In this document: one piece after another, positions 35,597 to 44,468 of the stretch
How the letters are laid out: the number at the start of each line of letters is the position of its first letter
Numbering within the stretch: the stretch's first letter is position 1
DNA from: Salibaculum sp035270045
GTDB taxonomy: Bacteria > Pseudomonadota > Alphaproteobacteria > Rhodobacterales > Rhodobacteraceae
Assembly (NCBI RefSeq): GCF_035270045.1
Contig: NZ_DATFIP010000086.1
Location: 15,340-79,339, forward strand
Length of the DNA stretch: 64,000 nt
Direction: 5' to 3'
Position numbers and translations under genes: made by a program
Notes under the pieces: model-generated
Databases searched by the model: none
What the model was told of the DNA's origin: nothing
The model's input: the letters and a program-made list of their open reading frames with translations, nothing else

Positions 35597-36811
35597 ATGG
35601 CGAAATCCCCACTGGCGCCCGCGCGCTTTCCCGACCTGCCGGTCATCGAAGGCGTGCGGTTCGCCAGCGCGGCTGTCGGCGTGCGCTACTCAGACCGGCC
35701 GGATGTGATGCTGGCCGAACTTGCCGAGGGGACGACCATCGCCGGCGTTTTCACGCGCAGCGCGACCCGGGCCGCGCCGGTGCTCGATTGCGAGGCCAAG
35801 ATCGGGGGGGCGGGCACGGGCCGCGCCGCCATCCTCGTGAATTCGGGCAACGCCAATGCCTTTACCGGGGCCGCGGGCGCGGTATCGGTTGCCGCGTTGT
35901 GCGAAGGGGTGGCCGAAACGCTGAACCTGGACCCGGCACGTGTCTTTACCGCCTCAACCGGAGTGATCGGCGAGGTTCTGCCCCATGATCGTATCCTCGC
36001 CAGCCTGTCCAGCCTCTCCGGCGGCCTCGCCCCCGGGGGGATAGAGGGGGCTGCGCGCGCCATCATGACCACCGACACCTTTGCCAAGGGCGCCATGGCA
36101 GAGGTCGAGATCGGCGGCCAGCGGGTGCGCATCGCCGGAATCGCCAAGGGATCAGGGATGGTGGCCCCGGACATGGGCACCATGCTGGTCTATATCTTCA
36201 CCGATGCCCGCATCGGGCGGGATGATTTGCAGACCCTGCTGCGCACCCTGACGGACCAGACCTTCAACTGCATCACCGTGGACAGCGACACCTCGACTTC
36301 GGACACGCTGCTTTGTGCGGCCACCGGCGCCTCGGGGGTGGATGTCACCGAAAGCACCGGGTTCACCAAGGCGTTGCATGACGTGATGCTGAACCTGGCC
36401 CAGCAGGTCGTGCGCGACGGCGAGGGGGCAAGCAAGTTCGTCGAGGTGCAGGTCAGCGGCGCCGCCACGGACGGCGACGCGAGGCAGATTGGCCTGTCCA
36501 TCGCCAATTCCCCGCTGGTCAAGACCGCCGTCGCCGGAGAAGATCCCAACTGGGGCCGTATTGTCATGGCCATTGGCAAGAGCGGTGCCCGCGCGGATCG
36601 CGATCGGATCACGATCCGCCTTGGCGATATTCTCGTGGCGGAAAAGGGCTGGGTCGCCGGCAGCTATACCGAAGGGGCCGGCGCCGCCTACATGCAGAAT
36701 GACGAAATACGGATCGCGGTGGACCTCGGACTGGCCGGGGGCATGGCCACGGTCTGGACCTGCGACCTGACCCACGGGTACATCTCGATCAACGCGGATT
36801 ACAGGTCGTGA
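35597..36811 (+). CDS. argJ: Arginine biosynthesis bifunctional protein ArgJ
   Basis: 404 residues. ArgJ moves the acetyl group from N-acetylornithine to glutamate (EC 2.3.1.35 and, in bifunctional forms, 2.3.1.1). The precursor autocleaves before a threonine nucleophile. Here the site is KGSGMVAPDMG-TML with T195 as the expected nucleophile, preceded by Gly194 where most homologues have Ala. Other blocks: VNSGNANAFTG, TASTGVIGE, CITVDSDTSTSDT, and the end YTEGAGAAYMQND...SINADYRS. The gene overlaps mutT by GTGA. Confidence 0.96.
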   Translation: MAKSPLAPARFPDLPVIEGVRFASAAVGVRYSDRPDVMLAELAEGTTIAGVFTRSATRAAPVLDCEAKIGGAGTGRAAILVNSGNANAFTGAAGAVSVAALCEGVAETLNLDPARVFTASTGVIGEVLPHDRILASLSSLSGGLAPGGIEGAARAIMTTDTFAKGAMAEVEIGGQRVRIAGIAKGSGMVAPDMGTMLVYIFTDARIGRDDLQTLLRTLTDQTFNCITVDSDTSTSDTLLCAATGASGVDVTESTGFTKALHDVMLNLAQQVVRDGEGASKFVEVQVSGAATDGDARQIGLSIANSPLVKTAVAGEDPNWGRIVMAIGKSGARADRDRITIRLGDILVAEKGWVAGSYTEGAGAAYMQNDEIRIAVDLGLAGGMATVWTCDLTHGYISINADYRS

Positions 36812-37206
36812 AGACGGTTCTGGTAAGTGCCGTCGCACTGGTCGATATTGACGGGCGCGTCCTTCTGACACAACGGCCCGAGGGCAAGCACATGGCGGGG
36901 ATGTGGGAATTCCCCGGCGGAAAAGTCGATCCCGGAGAGACACCCGAAATCGCGCTGATCCGCGAATTGCAGGAAGAGCTCGGAATCGACACCTGGTCCT
37001 CCTGCTTGGCGCCCCTGACCTTCGCCAGTCATAGCTACGACAACTTTCACCTGCTCATGCCTCTCTTCGCCTGCCGCAAATGGGACGGGGCACCGCAGGG
37101 CAAGGAAGGCCAGCGGCTGAAGTGGGTGCGTACGTCTGAGTTGCGCGATTACCCGATGCCGCCCGCAGATATCCCCCTGATCCCCATCCTGCGGGACTGG
37201 CTCTGA
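36808..37206 (+). CDS. mutT: 8-oxo-dGTP diphosphatase MutT (Nudix hydrolase)
   Basis: 132 residues, MutT length, starting at a GTG that overlaps the argJ stop. The Nudix box is complete (GGKVDPGETPEIALIRELQEELGI region at about 37-60, matching G-x5-E-x7-REUxEExGU). The N-terminal VLVSAVALVDIDGRVLL and the WEFPGG entry are typical MutT. It hydrolyses oxidised guanine nucleotides to avoid A:T to C:G transversions. A strong hairpin terminator follows. Confidence 0.93.
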   Translation: MKTVLVSAVALVDIDGRVLLTQRPEGKHMAGMWEFPGGKVDPGETPEIALIRELQEELGIDTWSSCLAPLTFASHSYDNFHLLMPLFACRKWDGAPQGKEGQRLKWVRTSELRDYPMPPADIPLIPILRDWL

Positions 37207-37227
37207 CCCGATAACCTGCACAATGCA

Positions 37228-37254
37228 AAAGGGCGCCCTCGTCGGGCGCCCTTT
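37228..37254. terminator. Bidirectional intrinsic terminator between mutT and infB
   Basis: Perfect 11-bp repeat AAAGGGCGCCC / GGGCGCCCTTT (37228-37238 and 37244-37254) with loop TCGTC, flanked by an A before and T within the arms, so it works in both directions. It separates the convergent argJ-mutT and rimP-infB operons. Confidence 0.85.
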
Positions 37255-37277
37255 GCACGTGTCTATTTCGCGGGGCG

Positions 37278-39776
37278 TCAAAGGCTGCGCTCAACCTCTT
37301 CGCGTTCGAAGATCTCGATGACATCGCCTTGGCGGATATCCTCGTAGTTCTCGAAGGCCATGCCGCATTCCTGGCCCGAGATGACTTCGGCCACCTCGTC
37401 CTTGAAGCGCTTGAGCGTCTTCAGCGTGCCCTCGTGGATCACAACGTCATCGCGCAGCAGGCGCACACCGGCGGACCGACGGGCGATGCCTTCGGTGACC
37501 AGGCAGCCTGCGACCTTGCCGACACCCGAAACCTTGAAGACCTCGCGGATCTCGGCATAGCCGATGAAGTTCTCGCGCACCTCGGCCGACAGCAGGCCCG
37601 AGGCCGCCGCCTTCACATCGTCAACCAGGTCGTAGATGACCGAGTAATAGCGAATCTCGACACCCTTCTGGTTGGCCGAATTCCGCGCTGGCGCATTGGC
37701 CCGGACGTTGAAGCCGATCACCGGCGCGCCCGACGCTTCGGCCAAGCCGATGTCAGTCTCGGTGATGGCGCCGACGCCCGAGTGCAGAACCCGCACTCGG
37801 ACCTCGTCGTTGCCGATCTTTTCCATTGCCTGGATGATCGCCTCGGCCGAGCCCTGCACGTCGGCCTTGACCAGGATGGGCAATTCCTTGACGTTCTCGT
37901 CCGCCTTGGCCTTGGCCAGCAACTGGTCCAGCGTGGTCGCCGCACCGGCGGCGGCACGCTTGTCCTTGGCGGCCTCCTGGCGGTATTCGGCAATCTCGCG
38001 GGCCTGGGCCTCGGTCTCGACGACGTTGAGCACGTCGCCGGCCTCGGGCGTGCCGTTCAAGCCCAGCACCTCGACGGGGACCGAGGGGCCAGCCTCCTTC
38101 ACACGCTTGCCCTGGTCGTTCTCCATGGCGCGGACCTTACCCCACTGTTCCCCGACAACGAAGATGTCGCCCTGGTGCAGGGTCCCTTTCTGGATCAGAA
38201 CCGTCGCGACAGGGCCGCGGCCCACGTCCAACTGGGCCTCGATCACGGCGCCCTGGGCGGCGCGGTCGGGATTGGCCTTGAGCTCGAGGATCTCGGACTG
38301 CAGCGCAATGGCCTCGAGCAGTTCGTCCAGACCCTGCCCATTGATCGCCGAGACCTCGACATCCTGAACGTCACCGGACAGCCCCTCGACGATGACCTCG
38401 TGCTGGAGCAGATCGGTGCGCACCTTGTCGGGGCTTGCGTCCGGCTTGTCGCACTTGTTGATGGCGACGATCATCGGCACCTTGGCCGCCTTCGCATGGT
38501 TGATCGCCTCGATGGTCTGCGGCATGACCGCGTCGTCGGCGGCCACGACCAGCACCACGATATCCGTCACATCCGCACCGCGGGCCCGCATCGAGGTAAA
38601 GGCGGCGTGGCCGGGCGTGTCAAGAAAGGTCAGCACGCTGCCGGACTCGGTCTGCACCTGGTAGGCGCCGATATGCTGCGTAATGCCCCCGGCTTCGCCC
38701 GCGGTAACACGGGCGTTGCGGATCGCATCAAGCACCGAGGTCTTGCCGTGGTCGACGTGGCCCATCACGGTAATGACCGGCGGGCGCGACTGCATGTCCT
38801 CTTCCTTGTCGTCGATCGTGTCGATGACCTGTTCCACATCCGCATCCGAAACCCGCACGACACGGTGCCCGAATTCCTCGATGATGAGTTCGGCGGTATC
38901 GGCGTCGATTGCCTGGGTCTGGGTCGCCATGATGCCGTTCTGCATCAGCGCCTTGACGACATCGGCCACCCGTTCCGCCATGCGGTTGGCCAGTTCGCTC
39001 ACAACGATGGCCTCGGGCAGCTGAACGTCGCGGATGACCTTTTCGCGGTCGACCTGGCCACCCATCGCCTTCTGCCGCGCACGCTCTTGCTTGCGCTTCA
39101 TCGCGGCCATGGATTTCTGGCGTCCGCCCTCGCCGCCTCGCAGCGCCTGGTTCAGCGTCAGCTTGCCCGAGCGGCGGCCCTCGTCGCGGCCACCCTTGCC
39201 CTTGGGCTGTTTGTTGTCGCGCTCCTTGTCCTTGCGCGGACCGGGAGCCGAACGGCCACCGCCGCGGGGCTGTTGCTCGGGCGCAGGGGGCTGGACAGGT
39301 TCGGCGGGCGCGGCAGCCTTCTTGGCGGCCTCGGCCTCTTCGAGCTTCTTGCGCTCTTCCTCTTCCTGCTTGGCCTTGAGCGCTTCTTCGCGCTCCCGCT
39401 CTTCACGCTCCTTCGCCTCGATCTCGGCGCGGCGACGCTCACGGTCGGCGGCGCGGGCCTTCTCGTCTTCCTCGCGCTTCTTGACGTCCTCGGCCTCGCG
39501 CGCCTTGGCGGCGGCGAGTGCCTTCATCCGGCGCTCCATCTCGGCATCCGAGATTCCGGCCGGGCGCTTTGACGGATCCCCGCCGGTCGGGCCCGATGCT
39601 CCACCAGCGCCTCCGGTCTTGCCGCCGGCGGCACCGGGCTTGGGCGCGACAACGCGCTTGCGCTTCGTTTCGACCACGACATTCTTGGTCCGGCCATGGC
39701 TGAAGCTCTGCTTCACGTTGCCCGAACGCGGGCCGCCACGAAGACCAAGGGGTTTCTTGCCGTCACTATCGCTCAT
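37278..39776 (-). CDS. infB: Translation initiation factor IF-2
   Basis: 832 residues. The N-terminal third is low-complexity: a Gly/Pro/basic region, then a long Glu/Lys/Arg-rich helix (about 80-150). The IF2_N domain and the GTPase follow with G1 MGHVDHGKTS, G3 DTPGHAAF, G4 NKCDKP and G5 SAINGQG. The C-terminal domains C1 and C2 end with NYEDIRQGDVIEIFEREEVER. It positions initiator tRNA on the 30S subunit and promotes subunit joining. Last gene of the rimP-nusA-ylxR-infB operon, coupled to ylxR by ATGA. Confidence 0.98.
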   Translation of the reverse strand: MSDSDGKKPLGLRGGPRSGNVKQSFSHGRTKNVVVETKRKRVVAPKPGAAGGKTGGAGGASGPTGGDPSKRPAGISDAEMERRMKALAAAKAREAEDVKKREEDEKARAADRERRRAEIEAKEREEREREEALKAKQEEEERKKLEEAEAAKKAAAPAEPVQPPAPEQQPRGGGRSAPGPRKDKERDNKQPKGKGGRDEGRRSGKLTLNQALRGGEGGRQKSMAAMKRKQERARQKAMGGQVDREKVIRDVQLPEAIVVSELANRMAERVADVVKALMQNGIMATQTQAIDADTAELIIEEFGHRVVRVSDADVEQVIDTIDDKEEDMQSRPPVITVMGHVDHGKTSVLDAIRNARVTAGEAGGITQHIGAYQVQTESGSVLTFLDTPGHAAFTSMRARGADVTDIVVLVVAADDAVMPQTIEAINHAKAAKVPMIVAINKCDKPDASPDKVRTDLLQHEVIVEGLSGDVQDVEVSAINGQGLDELLEAIALQSEILELKANPDRAAQGAVIEAQLDVGRGPVATVLIQKGTLHQGDIFVVGEQWGKVRAMENDQGKRVKEAGPSVPVEVLGLNGTPEAGDVLNVVETEAQAREIAEYRQEAAKDKRAAAGAATTLDQLLAKAKADENVKELPILVKADVQGSAEAIIQAMEKIGNDEVRVRVLHSGVGAITETDIGLAEASGAPVIGFNVRANAPARNSANQKGVEIRYYSVIYDLVDDVKAAASGLLSAEVRENFIGYAEIREVFKVSGVGKVAGCLVTEGIARRSAGVRLLRDDVVIHEGTLKTLKRFKDEVAEVISGQECGMAFENYEDIRQGDVIEIFEREEVERSL

Positions 39777-40405
39777 TTGGCTTCTGTATCCTTTCCGGCG
39801 GCGCCCTCGCCACCGACTTTTGTCCGCAAACCTTTCAGTCTTGCGGCTTCCTCTACAACACGGTCGCCGAGTCCACCAGAGGCAAGCGCACCGTGTATCA
39901 CAGATTGACGCCCGAATGCCAAACCCAATTCGGTTGACGTAAGGCAGTCGAAATATCGTGCCCCGGTCGGTGTCCAGAGCTTGCCCTTTCCGCGCACCGA
40001 TCCATCCGAGGCCTGCAGCAACGCGCGTACGGTTGCCCCACCCGCGAGCCAGCCCTTGACCTTCTCGAAGCCACAGACAGCCAGCCCCGCCTTGCGCGCG
40101 AGCGAGATCGCCTCGACCACGCGACGGACCAGCTGGCGCTCGATCTCGTCGGCCAAACCGGCGGGCAGCGTAACCTTGCCCTTGGCCGCGCGTGCGAACT
40201 GGGCAGGCTTTACCGCCTCGATCACCGCGCGATCCGCGGTGACATAAATGCCGCGCCCGGGCAGCTTGCCCAGGATGTCGGGCACGATGCCCCCGTCCGG
40301 CCCGACAACGAACCGGATCAGCCCGGACTTGGGAGCCGTTTCACCGGTGACGATGCACCGGCGTTCGGGCCCATCCCGTTCCTTGGCGCGACCTCCGCGA
40401 CCCAT
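39773..40405 (-). CDS. YlxR-family RNA-binding protein fused to an L7Ae-like domain
   Basis: 210 residues from MGRGGRAKERDGPERRC; a GTG two codons earlier is an alternative start. The N-terminal YlxR domain (about 1-85) has RRCIVTGE, LIRFVVGPDG, LPGRGIYVTADR. The second domain (about 95-180: AISLARKAGLAVCGFEKVKGWL, LLQASDG) matches the L7Ae/YlxQ fold. In Gram-positives the two are separate genes next to nusA; alphaproteobacteria carry this fusion. Members bind RNA and have been linked to translation and RNase P regulation. The nusA-ylxR gap is 21 bp. Confidence 0.9.
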   Translation of the reverse strand: MGRGGRAKERDGPERRCIVTGETAPKSGLIRFVVGPDGGIVPDILGKLPGRGIYVTADRAVIEAVKPAQFARAAKGKVTLPAGLADEIERQLVRRVVEAISLARKAGLAVCGFEKVKGWLAGGATVRALLQASDGSVRGKGKLWTPTGARYFDCLTSTELGLAFGRQSVIHGALASGGLGDRVVEEAARLKGLRTKVGGEGAAGKDTEAK

Positions 40406-40426
40406 AGACACCCAGAAGGCCCGCGA

Positions 40427-42040
40427 TCAGGCCTCCTGCTCCTCTTCGGACAAAGCGTCTTCCTCGGCCGCCTGCTCCAGATCGGCCGGATCGACCCAAC
40501 CCAACATGACGCGCGCGGTCATAATCATGTTCTGCGCTTCTTCCAGGCTGACATCGAAGGGTTCCAGCACACCGTCGTCCTTGGTGCGTTCACCGTCGAC
40601 CGTTGTCCAGCCCCCGGCCAGTTCCCAGTCGGCACAGGTCGCGAAGTCTTCCAGCGACTTCACGCCGTCCTCGGCCAGCGCAAGGATCATCTGGGGGCTG
40701 AGCCCCTCGAATTCAACCAGGCTGTCCTCGACGCCCAGTTCGCGGGCGCGGGCCATGGCCTTGGCGTTCTGTTCCTCCAGGTACTCGCGCGCGCGGGCCT
40801 GAAGCTCGTTCGCGGTATCCTGATCGACACCGTCGATGACCAGAAGCTCGTCCAGTTCGACGTAAGCCACTTCCTCGAGGTTGGTGAACCCTTCGGACAC
40901 CAGGAGCTGGGCAAAGAACTCGTCCAGGTCCAGCGTGTCCATGAACAGCTTTGTGCGTTCCTCGAACTCGGCTTGGCGGCGCTTGGATTCCTCTTCCTCG
41001 GTCATGATGTCGATGTCGAGCCCGGTCAGCTGGCTGGCCAGGCGGACGTTCTGACCGCGCCGCCCGATGGCCAGGCTCAACTGGTCCTCGGGGACGACGA
41101 CCTCGATGCGCTCGGCATCCTCGTCAAAAACGACCTTCGAGACCTCGGCCGGTTGCAGCGCGTTGACCAGGAAAGTCGGCATGTCCTCGTTCCAAGGGAT
41201 GATGTCGATCTTTTCGCCCTGAAGCTCGTTCACGACGGCCTGCACGCGGCTGCCGCGCATACCGACACAGGCACCGACCGGGTCTATGGACCCGTCATAG
41301 GAAATCACTGCGATCTTGGCGCGGCTGCCCGGGTCACGGGCCACCGACTTGATCTCGATTATGCCCTCGTAGATCTCGGGCACTTCCATCTTGAACAGCT
41401 CGGCCATGAATTCCGGCGCGGTGCGCGACAGGAAGATCTGCGGGCCGCGCTGTTCGCGGCGGACGTCCTTGATGTACACTCGGACCCGGTCATTCGGACG
41501 ATAGCTTTCACGGCCGATCTTTTCATTGCGCCGCAAGACACCTTCGCCCTGGTTCAGGTCGACGATGACGTTGCCATATTCCTCGCGCTTGACTTGAACA
41601 TTGAGGATTTGACCGACCCGATCCTTGAATTCCTCGTATTGCTTTTCGCGCTCGGCCTCGCGGACCTTTTGCAGGATAACCTGCTTGGCCGATTGCGCGG
41701 CGATGCGGCCCATCTCGACCGGCGGGACCTCCTCGACGTAGGTGTCGCCGATCTGGGGGCTTTCGAGATACTGCTTGGCCTGATCGACGGTCATCTCGGC
41801 CTGATAGTTCTCAAGTTCCTCATCCTCGACCACGGTGCGCACGCGGGTGAATTCGGCGCGGCCGGTCTTGCGGTCGATACTGACGCGAATGTCCATCTCG
41901 GCGCCGTAGCGGGACTTTGCCGCCCGGGCGAGCGACTCTTCCATGGCCTCGATCACCAGGGCCGGGTCGATCATCTTCTCGCGCGCCACCGCCTCGGCGG
42001 TTTGCAGCAACTCAAGCTGGTTGGCAGAGGTAATCGCCAT
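40427..42040 (-). CDS. nusA: Transcription elongation/termination factor NusA
   Basis: 537 residues. The N-terminal RNA-polymerase-binding domain (1-130) precedes S1 (near 135-200: GRESYRPNDRVRVYIKDV), KH1 and KH2 (RDPGSRAKIAVISYD; GACVGMRGSRVQAVVNELQGEKIDI; LAIGRRGQNVRLASQLTG). Two C-terminal acidic repeat domains follow (SEGFTNLEEVAYV; LGVEDSLVEFEGLSP), ending in a Glu-rich tail. It controls pausing, intrinsic and Rho-dependent termination and antitermination. Coupled to rimP by TGATG; an intrinsic terminator in the operon leader is a plausible target of NusA itself. Confidence 0.98.
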   Translation of the reverse strand: MAITSANQLELLQTAEAVAREKMIDPALVIEAMEESLARAAKSRYGAEMDIRVSIDRKTGRAEFTRVRTVVEDEELENYQAEMTVDQAKQYLESPQIGDTYVEEVPPVEMGRIAAQSAKQVILQKVREAEREKQYEEFKDRVGQILNVQVKREEYGNVIVDLNQGEGVLRRNEKIGRESYRPNDRVRVYIKDVRREQRGPQIFLSRTAPEFMAELFKMEVPEIYEGIIEIKSVARDPGSRAKIAVISYDGSIDPVGACVGMRGSRVQAVVNELQGEKIDIIPWNEDMPTFLVNALQPAEVSKVVFDEDAERIEVVVPEDQLSLAIGRRGQNVRLASQLTGLDIDIMTEEEESKRRQAEFEERTKLFMDTLDLDEFFAQLLVSEGFTNLEEVAYVELDELLVIDGVDQDTANELQARAREYLEEQNAKAMARARELGVEDSLVEFEGLSPQMILALAEDGVKSLEDFATCADWELAGGWTTVDGERTKDDGVLEPFDVSLEEAQNMIMTARVMLGWVDPADLEQAAEEDALSEEEQEA

Positions 42041-42633
42041 CAGTCTTTCTCCTCATCAGGACCGTCCAGCACGGTCTCCACTTCGTCAAATTGTGTCTCG
42101 TCGATCTGGCCAGCATCCTTGCGGCCCTTGAGCACGTCGCGGATCAGGTCTTCGGTCAGCACCAGCTTGGCATCACTCAGCCAGTCGAATTGCAGACCGA
42201 TAGTCAGCGGATCACCGTGTTCCTCGATCTCGATCAGAACCTCGCCGCCCTCGGTGCCTTGAAGCGTGCCCTTGAATCGGCGGCGCCCATCTATCAGCTG
42301 CTCGGTCTCGATCTTCGCGACATACCCGGACCAACGGTCGAAATCCTTGAGCCGGGTGAGCGGGCGGTCGATGCCCGGACTGGAAACCTCGAGCGTGTAA
42401 GTTTCCAGGATCGGGTCCTCGACATCCAGGACCGCGCTGATGGCGGTGCTGATCCGCGCGCAGTCATCAACCTCGATGCTGCCATCGGGTCTCTGTGCCA
42501 TGACCTGCAATGTGTTTTCCTTGCCGGTCATCAGGCGCACGCGCACCACCTCGAAGCCCATGTCTTCGACGGTGGGGGTAATGATCTCGTTGAGACGGCG
42601 ATCCATCGCCGAGCGGGCAATCAGGTCAGACAT
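42040..42633 (-). CDS. rimP: Ribosome maturation factor RimP
   Basis: 197 residues from MSDLIARSAMDRRLNEII; a longer GTG reading runs into the terminator hairpin. The protein has the two RimP domains: an alpha/beta N-terminal half (TVEDMGFEVVRVRLM, DDCARISTAISAVLD, YTLEVSSPGIDRPL) and an SH3-like C-terminal barrel (RFKGTLQGTEGGEVLIE, LVLTEDLIRDVL). It helps assemble the 30S subunit. First gene of the operon, expressed from the promoter at about 42739-42768 through a leader with an embedded terminator. Confidence 0.96.
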   Translation of the reverse strand: MSDLIARSAMDRRLNEIITPTVEDMGFEVVRVRLMTGKENTLQVMAQRPDGSIEVDDCARISTAISAVLDVEDPILETYTLEVSSPGIDRPLTRLKDFDRWSGYVAKIETEQLIDGRRRFKGTLQGTEGGEVLIEIEEHGDPLTIGLQFDWLSDAKLVLTEDLIRDVLKGRKDAGQIDETQFDEVETVLDGPDEEKD

Positions 42634-42660
42634 GGTATCCAGGCACGGCCTTGCAGGCAC

Positions 42661-42683
42661 AAAAAAACGGGCGCGCGGCCCGT
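42661..42683 (-). terminator. Intrinsic terminator/attenuator in the rimP-nusA-infB leader
   Basis: On the minus strand a 7-bp stem (arms 42677-42683 and 42665-42671, core ACGGGC/GCCCGT) with a GCGCG-type loop is followed at once by six T residues. It lies 28 bp upstream of the rimP ATG and downstream of the predicted operon promoter, so it could end the upstream gene's transcript or attenuate the operon itself. Confidence 0.7.
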
Positions 42684-42738
42684 TCGATCTTTACGGTGGA
42701 ACCTCGGGGGTGGAAGCCGAAGCGCCGCTTTCGCGAGG

Positions 42739-42768
42739 GATATAGGGACAAAGCCTGGCCGACGCAAG
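42739..42768 (-). promoter_or_regulatory. Candidate promoter of the rimP-nusA-ylxR-infB operon
   Basis: Minus-strand TTGCGT (42762-42767) and TATATC (42739-42744) are spaced 17 bp apart. In longer form, CTTG-N18-CCTATAT matches the dnaK promoter element for element. It sits just after the stop of the upstream minus-strand gene and gives a leader of about 100 nt. Confidence 0.55.
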
Positions 42769-42775
42769 GGTCGTG

Positions 42776-43291
42776 TTACAGGCCCAGCATCCGGTGCAGC
42801 GCGGCCAGGTCCCCGGGGGGCAGCAGGCGGCCGCCCGTCAGACCGTGCAGACTGGCCCGGCGGGTGGTCTCGGCCTGTTCCAATTGGCGCGCAAGGTCGG
42901 CATGGGTTGCCCTTGCCGCAGCCAGCGCCGCGTCATAGCCGCCGCCAGGATATGCGCTTCGCCGCTCCGGGTCTGACATTGAGTCCAACCGCGCCAGGCT
43001 CCGTCCGGCCCGCGCATGCAAACGGGTCAGCCGATCCATGCGTTCGACGGCCGCGCGATAGGCCCGCAAACGAGACGGTGTGCTCTCGCCGGCAACACGG
43101 GCGATCGCGCGCGAGGTGACGTGGGCCTGTTCTGGCCCGCCAGAAACGGTCAGCCGGGGGGCGCTGTTCTCGTCGCCGCCACCGCCGCCGATTCCAGCAG
43201 TCAGCGAGACCGGCAGACAAAGGAGCAGAAAAACCAGAACGGCCCGCTTGGCAGAGCGGGCCTGGCGCGTGGTCGCATTTGACAGAATCAT
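42776..43291 (-). CDS. Membrane-anchored/secreted protein of unknown function (171 aa)
   Basis: Start at MILSNATTRQARSAKR, giving a basic n-region and a hydrophobic core (AVLVFLLLCLPVSLTAG, 17-33) that serves as signal peptide or anchor. A Gly-rich stretch (GIGGGGGDEN) follows. The rest is helical and Arg/Ala-rich (RLRAYRAAVERMDRLTRLHARAGRSL; ARATHADLARQLEQAETTRRA), likely coiled coil. I do not recognise a family. It ends 8 bp before the operon promoter. Confidence 0.6.
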   Translation of the reverse strand: MILSNATTRQARSAKRAVLVFLLLCLPVSLTAGIGGGGGDENSAPRLTVSGGPEQAHVTSRAIARVAGESTPSRLRAYRAAVERMDRLTRLHARAGRSLARLDSMSDPERRSAYPGGGYDAALAAARATHADLARQLEQAETTRRASLHGLTGGRLLPPGDLAALHRMLGL

Positions 43292-43425
43292 GATTACCCG
43301 AGCCTCGAAACATCCCCACGGACCAGCTAACCACAGAGTTGGGCCCCCAGCGGACCCAATCTGGGCCATTCGATGACAATCCACAGGGCCCGGTCAAATC
43401 GGGCGAATCACGAAGGCGGCCGCGA

Positions 43426-44400
43426 TCAGCGGCGCGCCGCGATCCGATCCATGGCGCGCACCAGTTCGGCACTGATGCCCGGTTCGGACAGCGCATGCCC
43501 GGCCTTGGGCACCATGACCAACCGCCCCGCGGGCCAGGCCTGCGACAGGCGATGCGCCGCAGCGGGCGGGCAGATCATGTCGAACCGCCCCTGGACGATC
43601 ACGCCGGGGATATGGGCGATCCGGTTCATACGGGCCAGGATCGCGGTATCGGCCTCGAGGAAGGCACCGTTGTGGAAATAGTGGCATTCCAGCCGCGCAA
43701 AGGCCCTGGCGTAATCGCCCGCGCCGTCCATTCCGGCCCCGTTGCTGTCGATCGAGGCCAGCGCGTTTTCCCAGCCGGCCCAGGCGCGGGCGTAACGCGC
43801 CTGAAGTGCGTGGTCGTCGGCGAACAGGCGCCGGTGATAGGCGGCGATCATACCGTCGCGCTCGTCCTGGGGCACAAGCGCGGTGAATCGGTCCCAAAGC
43901 TCGGGCCAGAAGCGGCCCGCACCGCCCTCGTAGAACCAGTCAAGTTCGGGCTGCGTGGCCAGGAACACCCCGCGCAGCACCAGTTCGCGCACCCGGTCGG
44001 GATGTTGTTGGGCATAGACCAACGCCAGCGTCGCCCCCCAGCTGCCCCCGAAAGCGATCCAGCTATCGATTCCAAGCGTCTGCCGGATATGCTCGATGTC
44101 GCGCACCAGGTGCCAGGTCGTGTTCGCCTCGACGCTTGCATGGGGTCGCGAGCGGCCGCAACCGCGCTGATCGAACAGGACCACCCGATAGACCGCTGGA
44201 TCGAAATAGCGCCGCATCGCAGGGCTGCACCCACCTCCCGGTCCGCCGTGCAGAACAACCACCGGCAGCCCCTCGGGATTGCCGCACTGTTCGACATATA
44301 GGCTGTGGCCATCACCCACGTCGATCATTCGCTGGTCGAACGGCTCGACCTGCGGATAGAGGTGGGCGACCGCGCGCCTTTGTCCCGGGACCTTGTCCAT
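43426..44400 (-). CDS. pip: Prolyl aminopeptidase (proline iminopeptidase)
   Basis: 324 residues from the second ATG (MDKVPGQRRAVAHLYP), which has AGGA at a workable distance; the ATG two codons earlier is too close to it. It is an alpha/beta hydrolase of the S33 family, removing N-terminal proline from peptides (EC 3.4.11.5). Family signs: FDQRMIDVGDGHSLYVEQCG, the HGGPGGGCSP oxyanion loop, FDQRGCGRSRPH, the nucleophile elbow GGSWGATLAL, and the C-terminal GRFDMICPP / KAGHALSEP that supply Asp and His. Divergent from ubiG. Confidence 0.94.
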   Translation of the reverse strand: MDKVPGQRRAVAHLYPQVEPFDQRMIDVGDGHSLYVEQCGNPEGLPVVVLHGGPGGGCSPAMRRYFDPAVYRVVLFDQRGCGRSRPHASVEANTTWHLVRDIEHIRQTLGIDSWIAFGGSWGATLALVYAQQHPDRVRELVLRGVFLATQPELDWFYEGGAGRFWPELWDRFTALVPQDERDGMIAAYHRRLFADDHALQARYARAWAGWENALASIDSNGAGMDGAGDYARAFARLECHYFHNGAFLEADTAILARMNRIAHIPGVIVQGRFDMICPPAAAHRLSQAWPAGRLVMVPKAGHALSEPGISAELVRAMDRIAARR

Positions 44401-44468
44401 GTACATCCTATATGAAAATGCGGGGTCGTTGTCGCGACCGGATATGAGATGCCATTTTGGAGAGAGCG

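Noticed and set aside
37329..39572. Long plus-strand open frame antisense to infB (747 codons)
   Set aside because: It mirrors the infB reading frame, lacks recognisable motifs, and is rich in Leu/Ala/His as expected for an antisense shadow.
42634..42775. Initiator tRNA upstream of rimP, as in E. coli metY-rimP
   Set aside because: No cloverleaf or CCA-ended tRNA sequence is present in this spacer.
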